Below are positions 14,452 through 21,582 of a stretch of DNA of 23,522 nucleotides, in pieces. Source of the stretch: a virus. Both the position numbers and the translations under genes were made by a program. The stretch is taken from IMG/VR virus record IMGVR_UViG_3300025137_003518, positions 1 to 23,522 of that record. The stretch is one strand, 5' to 3'. Position 1 is the stretch's first letter; each line of letters begins with the position of its first letter. The notes beneath the pieces were generated by a model, which saw only the letters and a list, made by a program, of their open reading frames with translations, was not told the origin of the DNA and searched no databases.

Positions 14452-14643
14452 ATGCACTTTACTATTATTAATAATAGCACAGGTGAAACATTTGATATGG
14501 AATTTAATTCTCATGAACAGAAAGAAAAGTGGCTTAAACTATCCGAGGGATTTAAATGCCTTGGTGAAGTCCAAGGTGACTATCTTCCAACTCGTCATGT
14601 AAGAATGAGAAATAAAGAGGACTTTGCAGGATGGGGGAGTTAG
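14452..14643 (+). CDS. Hypothetical protein, 63 aa
   Basis: This small soluble protein has no sure function. The start HFTIINNSTGETFDMEF forms a beta-hairpin-like pattern and is followed by a lysine-rich helix EQKEKWLKLSEGFKCLGE. The end is basic (RHVRMRNKEDFAGWGS). The ATG follows the previous stop without a gap, with GGTGGAGG as ribosome site. It overlaps the next gene by 13 bases, in keeping with a tight operon. Confidence 0.75.
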   Translation: MHFTIINNSTGETFDMEFNSHEQKEKWLKLSEGFKCLGEVQGDYLPTRHVRMRNKEDFAGWGS

Positions 14644-14849
14644 ACCCAAGAGTATCAGCACAAGAGGAAGCAGAAAAAACATTTGAAGCTTTTATGTTAT
14701 GGCTGAAAAGAGTTACAATGTATTCAGCAATATTTCTTGGTATTGTTGTGTTTGGTTGTAATAGTGGAGTAGAAACAGGTAAAGGTAAGACTGGCTCTCA
14801 ATATAATGGAGAACAGTATGATCCTTACAATCTTAATAAGGATGAGTAA
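14631..14849 (+). CDS. Small membrane peptide resembling aa3-type cytochrome c oxidase subunit IV
   Basis: This 72-aa protein has one transmembrane helix. The segment AEKTFEAFMLWLKRVTMYSA (about 14-33), just before the helix IFLGIVVFG, resembles the bacterial aa3-type cytochrome c oxidase subunit IV family (COX4_pro_2), where a short polar start leads to a T-F/Y-x-G/A-F stretch and then one helix. That family is typical of alphaproteobacteria. Here the helix ends in a cysteine (FGCNS), which could also be a lipobox-like site, and a glycine-rich polar tail follows. The match is by motif only. AAGAGG stands ten bases before the ATG. It directly precedes the pseudoazurin gene, which supports a redox link. 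Confidence 0.5.
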   Translation: MGELDPRVSAQEEAEKTFEAFMLWLKRVTMYSAIFLGIVVFGCNSGVETGKGKTGSQYNGEQYDPYNLNKDE

Positions 14850-15281
14850 ATGAAAAGAAATATAATAATAGTTATGGTACTTAGCTTTTTAGGTACTATA
14901 ATTTTATCTGCAGCTAATGCAGAAGACTTAACTATTGAAATGTTAAATAAACGTGATGATGGTGCCAAGATGGTTTACGGTACTGACATTGCAAGAGTAG
15001 AAGTTGGTACAACAATAACATGGATACCAACACAAAAAGGTCATAATGTAGAATTCATCGCAGGACCCGATGGATGGAAAGCACCTAAGAAATCAAAAGT
15101 AAATAAAGAAGTTTCCATTACTTTTGATACTCCAGGTGTTTATCTATATCAATGCACACCACATGCAACAATGGGTATGATCGCTTTAGTTGTAGTTGGT
15201 GATGGTGATAATGACGTATCTAAAGCAAAGGTACGAGGGAAGTCTAAAAGAAAACTAAAGGAACTTTTAAAGGAGCTATAA
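14850..15281 (+). CDS. Pseudoazurin (type I blue copper protein), secreted
   Basis: This is a periplasmic copper electron carrier of 143 aa. A signal peptide covers residues 1-24, with a charged start, a hydrophobic core and cleavage likely after ANA. The mature part matches pseudoazurin closely: EMLNKRDDGAKMV, then TWIPTQKGHNVEF, then FDTPGVYLYQCTPHATMGMI. The four copper ligands are present as H65, C102, H105 and M110. A basic lysine-rich tail (about 125-143) replaces the usual C-terminal helices. Pseudoazurin passes electrons from the bc1 complex to reductases, peroxidases or oxidases in alphaproteobacteria. The ATG follows the previous stop directly. I rate the family as safe; its role in infection is inferred. 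Confidence 0.94.
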   Translation: MKRNIIIVMVLSFLGTIILSAANAEDLTIEMLNKRDDGAKMVYGTDIARVEVGTTITWIPTQKGHNVEFIAGPDGWKAPKKSKVNKEVSITFDTPGVYLYQCTPHATMGMIALVVVGDGDNDVSKAKVRGKSKRKLKELLKEL

Positions 15282-15325
15282 TGCTTGACCCTGATCACTC
15301 ATACAGAAAAAAAGTAGGAAAATAA
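15281..15325 (+). CDS. Possible 14-aa microprotein
   Basis: ATG at 15281 overlaps the pseudoazurin stop (TAATG) and has an excellent AAAGGAG site six bases before it. The frame reads MLDPDHSYRKKVGK and stops just before a hairpin. It may be a real coupled microprotein, or the ribosome site may have no use. No family is known. Confidence 0.35.
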   Translation: MLDPDHSYRKKVGK

Positions 15326-15327
15326 CA

Positions 15328-15348
15328 GAAAGGGCCGTTGGCCCTTTC
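15328..15348 (+). terminator. Hairpin after the redox block, probable terminator
   Basis: A perfect 9-bp stem GAAAGGGCC / GGCCCTTTC with a 3-base loop stands right after the last frame. The following sequence is TA-rich (ACTATTTTATAG) with one run of four T, so termination should be partial. The right arm also serves as part of a promoter for gp43. Confidence 0.7.
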
Positions 15349-15366
15349 ACTATTTTATAGTATAAT
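15338..15366 (+). promoter_or_regulatory. Possible gp43 promoter overlapping the hairpin
   Basis: TTGGCC (15338-15343) lies in the hairpin and is 17 bases from a perfect TATAAT (15361-15366). Only three or four of six bases fit at -35, so the promoter is moderate. It would start gp43 mRNA about 20 bases before the ribosome site. Confidence 0.5.
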
Positions 15367-15391
15367 TAGCTTGTGTAGGTTAGGAGGTTAT

Positions 15392-18046
15392 ATGAACTTT
15401 TACACTAGCGTTAACCGATATGGTAACAATATCCTCTATCGAGGATTCGAAGCTGGCAAACGTATTGAGAAGAAGATTCCATACAGGCCAACATTATTCA
15501 TCCCATCAACTAAAGATACTAAGTGGCGTAATTTACAGAATCAACCTGTGCAACCTGTTACGTTAGAGTCTATGAGAGATGCTCGTGACTTCATATCTAA
15601 GTATGATGGAGTAGATAACTTTCCGGTATATGGAACTACAAACTATGTAACACAATATATTACAGATAGATTCCCTGGAGAGATAAAGTTTGAACGAGAA
15701 AAGATAAATGTAACATCATTAGATATTGAGGTGCATTCAGAAGAGGGTTTTCCTTTTGTAGCTGAAGCAGCTCATCCTGTGACTGCTATCACTATGAAAA
15801 ATAATATATCTGATACTTATTATGTGTGGGGTTTGAAAGACTATGATCCGGACAAGTGTCCCATTGAAGGAGTTGAAGCAATCCATTATAAGAAGTGTAA
15901 GGACGAGGTTGAACTTCTATTGGATTGGTTATCTTATTGGAACGATCCTCGGTATTGCCCCGATGTTGTTACCGGTTGGAATACTCGTCTATTTGATTTT
16001 CCTTATCTTATAAACCGGGTGAAGAACATTATAGGTGGAGACGTTTACAAGAAGTTTTCTCCTTGGGGTGTAGTGGATCAACGTGAGATTGTTATTGCTG
16101 GTCGTCCTAATATAGCATATGAGATGATGGGCATTCAACAGTTAGACTATTATGATCTCTTCCGTAAGTTTGGATATGCTTATGGAACATTAGAATCATA
16201 CAAGCTAGATCATGTAGCATTCATAGTACTTGGTGATAAGAAGTTGTCATTTGATGAGGTTGGTAATCTTCAGAACTTATACAAACAAGATCACCAATTG
16301 TATATTGACTATAACATAAAAGATGTTCAACTTATTGATCGATTAGAAGAAAAGATGGGTTTGATTACTCTTGCTATCACTATGGCATATAGAGGTGGTG
16401 TTAACTATAGTGAAACATTTGGTACTACATCTATCTGGGATTCAATTATATATCGATTGCTATTCAAAGAACAAGTTGCTGTCCCTCCAAAGAAACCTTC
16501 TGTGAAGGAGAAGTATCCAGGAGCCTTTGTAAAAGAACCTATGACTGGTATGCACAAGTGGGTATGTTCTTTTGACCTCAACTCTCTATATCCTAATATC
16601 ATCGTTCAGTATAATATGTCACCTGAAACTATTATTGAAGGATCTTTATCTGGTGTGAATGTGGATTCTATCTTAGATGGACATCCCTTCAAACAACAGA
16701 ATGACTTTGCAGTCGCAGCATCTGGTTTGCAGTTTAGAAAAGACCGAGAAGGTATTATTCCTAAGATCATTAAACAATACTACGATGAACGTAGAGAGAT
16801 TAAAGACATGATGCTGGAAGCTGAGCAACTTCTCATTAATATAGGTGCAGATCCTTCAACTGCAACAGCTGCTATTTCTGCTTTTCGAAAATGGGATAAG
16901 GATAATAATGCTGGTCAAACTAGAGGTAATACTAGCGGAGAAAGTGCACATACACCTACAACTATTGAATATACACCTCCAGCTAAAGAAGTAGAGCAGA
17001 TAACTAAAAGACTTAATAACCGTATTACTACAGCAATGAACAATCAGATGGCCATTAAGATTCTTATGAACTCTCTATATGGTGCACTGGGTAATAACTA
17101 CTTCAGATACTTTGATAAACGTATGGCCGAAGCTATAACTACATCAGGACAATTGTCTATTCGTTGGGCTGAACGAGCTATTAATGAAGAGATGAATACA
17201 ATATTAGGTACTACTGGTGAAGATTATGTCATAGCTATTGACACAGATTCACTATATGTTAACATGGATCCTATCATAAACAAAGCAAAGTCTGATAGTC
17301 CTGTGGACTATTTAGATGGGCTATGTAAGAATCACTTTGAGAAGATATTAACTAAATCATATGCAACACTGGCAGATCGTATGAATGTATATGAGAATCG
17401 TATGGAGATGGCCCGTGAGGTTATTGCTGATAAAGCTGTGTGGGTTGCTAAGAAAAGATACTTCATGCAGGTTTGGGATAATGAAGGTGTACGTTTCAAA
17501 GATCCATATCTCAAAGTGATGGGTATTGAAGCTGTGAAGTCTTCTACTCCTCAAGTCTGTAGAGATAAGTTTAAGAAGATATTCAATGTGATTCTAAACG
17601 AAGGAGAGAAATCAACACAGGATTTTGTTAGTCAATTCAAACGAGAGTTTAAGTCTCTTGGGCCAGAAGAAGTGTCCTTTCCTAGAGGTATATCAGATAT
17701 TGATAAATGGTTTGACCGTCACCATGTATACAAGAAAGCTTGTCCCATTCACGTTAGAGGAGCTTTGCTTTTCAATTATCATGTGGGTAAAAAAGGTCTA
17801 GTTAACTCATACGAGACAGTAAAGAATGGTGAGAAGATCAAATTCTGTTATCTAAAGACTCCTAATCCTATCAAGGAGAATGTAATTTCTTATTCACTTA
17901 ACTTACCAAAAGAGCTTGACCTTCACCGATTTGTAGACTATGATAAGATGTATGAAAAATCTTTCGTGGAACCTATCCGACATATTCTAGATGAGATAGG
18001 CTGGGATGTGGAACCGCGAGCTACATTGGAAGAGTTCTTTGTTTAG
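15392..18046 (+). CDS. gp43: gp43, family B DNA polymerase
   Basis: gp43 copies the phage genome and proofreads with its 3'-5' exonuclease. It has 884 aa (T4, 898). Exonuclease motif I DIEVHS is at 111-116 (D111, E113), motif II GWNTRLFDFPYL and motif III YNIKDVQLIDRL follow. Polymerase motif A FDLNSLYPN has D395, motif B is KILMNSLYG at 556-564, and motif C is DTDS at 617-620. The C-terminus LEEFFV resembles the clamp-binding tail of T4. A low-complexity stretch (GQTRGNTSGESAHTPT) lies in the finger region before motif B. ATG at 15392 is chosen for its AGGAGG site; an upstream open frame from 15338 lies in the hairpin. Identity is certain. Confidence 0.98.
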   Translation: MNFYTSVNRYGNNILYRGFEAGKRIEKKIPYRPTLFIPSTKDTKWRNLQNQPVQPVTLESMRDARDFISKYDGVDNFPVYGTTNYVTQYITDRFPGEIKFEREKINVTSLDIEVHSEEGFPFVAEAAHPVTAITMKNNISDTYYVWGLKDYDPDKCPIEGVEAIHYKKCKDEVELLLDWLSYWNDPRYCPDVVTGWNTRLFDFPYLINRVKNIIGGDVYKKFSPWGVVDQREIVIAGRPNIAYEMMGIQQLDYYDLFRKFGYAYGTLESYKLDHVAFIVLGDKKLSFDEVGNLQNLYKQDHQLYIDYNIKDVQLIDRLEEKMGLITLAITMAYRGGVNYSETFGTTSIWDSIIYRLLFKEQVAVPPKKPSVKEKYPGAFVKEPMTGMHKWVCSFDLNSLYPNIIVQYNMSPETIIEGSLSGVNVDSILDGHPFKQQNDFAVAASGLQFRKDREGIIPKIIKQYYDERREIKDMMLEAEQLLINIGADPSTATAAISAFRKWDKDNNAGQTRGNTSGESAHTPTTIEYTPPAKEVEQITKRLNNRITTAMNNQMAIKILMNSLYGALGNNYFRYFDKRMAEAITTSGQLSIRWAERAINEEMNTILGTTGEDYVIAIDTDSLYVNMDPIINKAKSDSPVDYLDGLCKNHFEKILTKSYATLADRMNVYENRMEMAREVIADKAVWVAKKRYFMQVWDNEGVRFKDPYLKVMGIEAVKSSTPQVCRDKFKKIFNVILNEGEKSTQDFVSQFKREFKSLGPEEVSFPRGISDIDKWFDRHHVYKKACPIHVRGALLFNYHVGKKGLVNSYETVKNGEKIKFCYLKTPNPIKENVISYSLNLPKELDLHRFVDYDKMYEKSFVEPIRHILDEIGWDVEPRATLEEFFV

Positions 18047-18977
18047 TTTAACTGTATTTAAGAATCAATTTGATAACAAGACTCATCGTCGTATGGACTT
18101 TGAGTCTTTTGACTCATTAGAAAAGTTTCTATATAAACTATCTAATAGAAAACTAGAAAGCAAAAAAGATGCAGAACTTATATCACCAGCTACTTACTTA
18201 CCTGGGACGACTAGATCAAACAAAAATGTGGTTAACTGGGGAAGTTGGTGTGCTGTTGATGTTGACGATTATGAATTTGAAGGAGATATAAAAGATGTTC
18301 TCAGTAACCAATATGGCCATTGGAGGTACATCTGTTATAGTACTGCTAGTAGTAGTAGTGCTGTACCGAAGTTCCGTTTGGTATTTCCAATTACGCAAGA
18401 GGTTGACAAAGATCGAATCAAACATTTTTGGTTTGCGCTCCAGTGTGAACTCGATTCAATCGGAGATAGACAGACTAAAGACCTCTCTCGCATGTATTTT
18501 GTTCCTGCAGATTATGCTAGTGCTAACAACTTCATATTTAGTAACCGATCTGGTGGATCTATTAATGCTGACGAATTAATGGCCAAGTGGCCATATAATG
18601 AGAAACAAAACAGCAAAGACTTTTTAGATAGACTACCAGACGCATGGAAAGAACAAATACTTGAGTATCGTAAGAATAGACTAGATAATACTGACTATGT
18701 TTGGTCTAGCTATAGAGATTGTCCTTTCTGGCCAAAGAGCATGGCAGCAGAGTATATCCATATTAGTAGTACTGGTTGGTATAGACAGATGTATCGTATT
18801 ATGATTGCTATTGCTGGTAAGGCTGTAGAGAAGGGATATCCTCTAACTGCAAGTCAAATAGTAGACTTGTGTAGACAATTTGATATGGAAACAGGTAATT
18901 GGTATGAGAATAGACCAATGGAAGTAGAAGCTAATAATGCATTGGAGTATGCATACAAGAATGGAGTGATGGCATGA
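18039..18977 (+). CDS. AEP/PrimPol-like primase with PriCT-like C-terminus (putative)
   Basis: This 312-aa protein is not named in T4. It has the layout of archaeo-eukaryotic primases: motif I WCAVDVDDYE (D74, D76), motif II CYSTASSSSAVPKFRLVFPI (99-118), motif III with D139 and then KDLSRMYFVPA (147-157), which matches the DxxRxxYxPG-like pattern. The C-terminal part (MYRIMIAIAGKAVEKGYPLT, then EANNALEYAYKNG) resembles PriCT domains. It may prime or bypass DNA synthesis; T4 uses gp61 (TOPRIM) as primase. TTG at 18039 overlaps the gp43 stop with GGAAGAG before it. ATG 18006 lies deep in gp43 and is less likely. The family call is motif-based and not proven. Confidence 0.7.
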   Translation: MFSLTVFKNQFDNKTHRRMDFESFDSLEKFLYKLSNRKLESKKDAELISPATYLPGTTRSNKNVVNWGSWCAVDVDDYEFEGDIKDVLSNQYGHWRYICYSTASSSSAVPKFRLVFPITQEVDKDRIKHFWFALQCELDSIGDRQTKDLSRMYFVPADYASANNFIFSNRSGGSINADELMAKWPYNEKQNSKDFLDRLPDAWKEQILEYRKNRLDNTDYVWSSYRDCPFWPKSMAAEYIHISSTGWYRQMYRIMIAIAGKAVEKGYPLTASQIVDLCRQFDMETGNWYENRPMEVEANNALEYAYKNGVMA

Positions 18978-19240
18978 CACCTAAAGAAGAAATAGTAATC
19001 CTTAAACAGAATGTTAAGGAACTACAAGAACAATTACAGAATGCGTACATTCGTATTAAATATCTGACTGGAGATAAGGAAACAACTCCTATTGATAGAC
19101 ATTACGATAATTGGGTGGAGGATGTTGGAGTTGTGATTCCAGACGGAACAGGTCATGGACCAGCTATGGAACTTGATGATGGTTGGGCAGATGAGGCAAC
19201 TATTCAAATACAATCTACTAGCAGAGGTAACAATCAATGA
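18974..19240 (+). CDS. Hypothetical protein with N-terminal coiled coil, 88 aa
   Basis: The first 32 residues (EEIVILKQNVKELQEQLQNA and on) form a heptad-like coiled coil, so it probably makes dimers or trimers. The rest is acidic and glycine-rich without a family signal. It is coupled to the primase-like gene by ATGA and to the cupin gene by a four-base overlap (ATGA at 19237). Place in the operon suggests a replication or sugar-cassette accessory role, but nothing more can be said. Confidence 0.75.
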   Translation: MTPKEEIVILKQNVKELQEQLQNAYIRIKYLTGDKETTPIDRHYDNWVEDVGVVIPDGTGHGPAMELDDGWADEATIQIQSTSRGNNQ

Positions 19241-19626
19241 CAAAAGCTGGCAAGGTTTGGGGTACTACTGAACTTATAGAAGCTAATGGTGCCTTAGAGT
19301 TTCATAGAATTGAAATGAAGAAAGGTGGAGTGTGTTCTAAACATATGCATGAATTCAAATGGAACGGATTCTTTGTTGAATCTGGCAAGATGTTAGTACG
19401 TACTTGGCAAAAAGATTATGACCTTATTGATGTGACCACTATTGGACCAGGTGAATATCACAAAGTTAAACCTGGATTGTATCATCAGTTTAAATGTTTA
19501 GAGTCTGGTGTTGCGTTTGAGTTGTACTGGGCAGAGTTTAATCATAACGATATAAAAAGAGAGACTGTTGGTTTTGCAGAGGAGCAAGACGAATTGTTTG
19601 ATACTATAAGAGTGCCTCCAGCATGA
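19237..19626 (+). CDS. Cupin-domain protein
   Basis: This 129-aa protein has a single beta-barrel cupin. GGVCSKHMHEFKWNGFFVESGKM (from 30 on) is the first motif with H36 and H38 as metal ligands. PGEYHKVKPGLYHQFKCLE (71-89) is the second motif, with H83 as the third ligand. The usual glutamate of motif 1 is not in its standard place. Such cupins include sugar-phosphate isomerases and epimerases, so in this context it may act on a sugar before the following enzymes; that is inference. It overlaps both neighbours by four bases. The C-terminal tail is acidic. Confidence 0.82.
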   Translation: MTKAGKVWGTTELIEANGALEFHRIEMKKGGVCSKHMHEFKWNGFFVESGKMLVRTWQKDYDLIDVTTIGPGEYHKVKPGLYHQFKCLESGVAFELYWAEFNHNDIKRETVGFAEEQDELFDTIRVPPA

Positions 19627-20324
19627 TTAGATATATTTTTGATGTAGACGGAACTCTCACTCCAAGCAGAAGATCTATAGATAGAGAGTTTGCAGATTGG
19701 TTGATTGAATTTGCAAAAGATAGTAAACTGTATTATGTTACTGGATCAGATAGAAGAAAGACTATGGAGCAACTTGGCCCGGATGTATATCTTTTAGCTA
19801 AAAGAGTTTATCAATGTAGTGGTAATGATGTATGGGAAAAAGAAAAAGGTAATATAAAATCTGGTACAATGGCAGTCCCTGATATGTTGTTCCAAAGTAT
19901 GTTAGAAGAACTAGAGGTAAATGAGTTTCCTATACGAACTGGTAATCATATAGAATCCAGACCTGGTTTGTGTAACTTTAGTATTGTTGGACGTAATGCT
20001 ACTAGAGCAGATCGTAAAGAGTATGTAGAATATGATTTAAAATATAAAGATAGAGAACAGATAGCAAAACGTCTAGGTGAGAAGTATAACAATTATAATG
20101 TACAAGTCGCAGGAGAAACTGGATTAGATATAATGCCAAAAGGAAGAGACAAGTCTCAAATACTAAATGACTTTGAGGCTGACGATACTATATATTTCTT
20201 TGGTGACAAGTGTCAAGAAGGTGGGAATGACTATGAGATTGCTAGAGCTACATTAGCTCGTGGTGGCATTGTACATGAAGTAGAGAGTTGGGAAGATACA
20301 TGGAGAACATTGAAAGAACTGTAG
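19623..20324 (+). CDS. Eukaryotic-type phosphomannomutase (HAD superfamily)
   Basis: This enzyme would convert mannose-6-phosphate to mannose-1-phosphate, or hydrolyse a sugar phosphate. HAD motif I is FDVDGT (D7, D9). The middle fits the PMM family closely: ESRPGLCNFSIVGRNATRAD (111-130), KEYVEYDLKYKDREQIAKRL, and AGETGLDIMPKGRDKSQIL near 163-181. Motif IV is FFGDKCQEGGNDYEI (192-206), almost the same as in human PMM2. At 233 aa it is the family length (about 250). The bacterial mannose pathway normally uses a different, unrelated mutase, so this type is unusual here. It overlaps the cupin (ATGA) and the next gene. Confidence 0.86.
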   Translation: MIRYIFDVDGTLTPSRRSIDREFADWLIEFAKDSKLYYVTGSDRRKTMEQLGPDVYLLAKRVYQCSGNDVWEKEKGNIKSGTMAVPDMLFQSMLEELEVNEFPIRTGNHIESRPGLCNFSIVGRNATRADRKEYVEYDLKYKDREQIAKRLGEKYNNYNVQVAGETGLDIMPKGRDKSQILNDFEADDTIYFFGDKCQEGGNDYEIARATLARGGIVHEVESWEDTWRTLKEL

Positions 20325-20749
20325 GATTTACGTGTAGCACGTTTGATTTGCTACACGCAGGACACATTGCAATGTTAAGAGAAGCAAAGGAACAATGTGA
20401 TTATCTTATATGTGGATTACAAACAGATCCAAGTATGGATCGTCCTGAAAAGAACAAACCAGCTCAAACATTAGTAGAGAGATATACACAGCTTCAAGCA
20501 GTTCGATACGTGGATGAGATTATACCATATACTACAGAACAAGATTTAGAAGACATATTAAAAATGCTAAATATAGATGTAAGAATTATTGGGCATGAAT
20601 ATAAATCTAAAAAGTTTACTGGTAGAAACATATGCTCACAAAGAGGTATTGAAATATATTATAACAGAAGAGACCATAGGTTCTCCACCTCTGATCTTAG
20701 AAACAGAGTATATGGAGCTGAGTTGAAGAAAGACATTGATAACATATAA
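20300..20749 (+). CDS. Nucleotidyltransferase of the HxGH family (TagD/RfaE-like)
   Basis: This 149-aa cytidylyl/adenylyl transferase transfers a nucleotide to an alcohol phosphate or sugar phosphate. GFTCSTFDLLHAGHIAMLRE (9-28) has the catalytic HAGH (19-22) with the loop before it. CDYLICGLQTDP (33-44) and the terminal RFSTSDLRNRV (127-137, the S/T-R motif) complete the family pattern. Glycerol-3-phosphate cytidylyltransferase and the heptose adenylyltransferase RfaE are the nearest models; the substrate is open. The ATG at 20300 follows GGGAAG and lies inside the mutase gene. A TTG at 20288 would add four residues. It ends in a one-base overlap with the dehydrogenase. Confidence 0.88.
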   Translation: MENIERTVGFTCSTFDLLHAGHIAMLREAKEQCDYLICGLQTDPSMDRPEKNKPAQTLVERYTQLQAVRYVDEIIPYTTEQDLEDILKMLNIDVRIIGHEYKSKKFTGRNICSQRGIEIYYNRRDHRFSTSDLRNRVYGAELKKDIDNI

Positions 20750-21582
20750 TGAATATTTTAATTATTGGCCATGGCTTTGTAGGTAAAGCTGTCGACTATG
20801 GATTTAGCCACCCTGATATTAATAAAGTAATAGTAGATCCCAAATATGGTAACAGCATTGATAACATCCCTGATAACACTTATAGCGTTTGCTTTGTTTG
20901 TGTACCGACCCCAATGGCAGACCTTGGTGCTGTTAATAGTGACATTATTACTGATGTCGTTCGTTCCTGTGTAGGTAAAAAGATAGAGATGGTAGTTGTT
21001 AAGTCAACTGTCACTCCAGATATTATTCTTGAACTAAAGAAAATATTCAAACACATTGTATACAATCCAGAGTTCTTAACAGAGAAGTCAGCTAACGAAC
21101 AGTTTGTTGATCCTCAGTTTCACATCTTTGGTGGAGATAAAAAAGATTGTAAAGACCTTGAAAAAATATATAAGGATTACAGTCTTTGTAATGATTGTCC
21201 TACTTATACCATGAGTTTAGAAGAAGCCAGTTTTGTTAAGTATACAATCAATAGTTTCTTAGCAATGAAAGTAACTTTCTTCAATCAATTATATGATGCA
21301 ATAGGTGACACTGATGCTAACTTTGCTCGAGTTATAAAAGCTGTTGGAGCAGACAGTCGTATTGGTTCTTCGCATACAAAGGTTCCAGGCTTTGATGGTA
21401 AACAAGGATATGGTGGCGCATGCTTCCCAAAGGATACCTCTGCATTCACTAAGTTTTCAAACAAGTTGACTTTGTTGGAAGAATGTATTAGAATCAATAA
21501 TAATTATAGATTACAGCATAAATTAGACGAGCGGGAGATTGAACAAAATGTCAATTATGGACAAACTAAAAAAGAACAGTAA
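20749..21582 (+). CDS. UDP-glucose/GDP-mannose 6-dehydrogenase family, short form
   Basis: Such enzymes oxidise a nucleotide sugar twice to the uronate using NAD. The NAD-binding fold has GHGFVG (7-12), FVCVPTP (49-55), VKSTVTP (84-90) and NPEFLTE (106-112). The central domain has KYTINSFLAMK (164-174) and the catalytic cysteine C225 in GGACFPKD (222-229). The protein ends at 277 aa, while typical members have about 400-450 aa, so the C-terminal nucleotide-sugar binding domain is missing. It may be a half-size variant, use a partner, or act on another sugar. The 3' end overlaps uvsX by 35 bases. The ATG touches the previous stop. Confidence 0.88.
   Translation: MNILIIGHGFVGKAVDYGFSHPDINKVIVDPKYGNSIDNIPDNTYSVCFVCVPTPMADLGAVNSDIITDVVRSCVGKKIEMVVVKSTVTPDIILELKKIFKHIVYNPEFLTEKSANEQFVDPQFHIFGGDKKDCKDLEKIYKDYSLCNDCPTYTMSLEEASFVKYTINSFLAMKVTFFNQLYDAIGDTDANFARVIKAVGADSRIGSSHTKVPGFDGKQGYGGACFPKDTSAFTKFSNKLTLLEECIRINNNYRLQHKLDEREIEQNVNYGQTKKEQ

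Noticed and set aside
18295-18579. Open frame of 94 aa with a hydrophobic start inside the primase-like gene
   Set aside because: It is a shadow frame of a gene with clear motifs, has no good ribosome site and no independent support.
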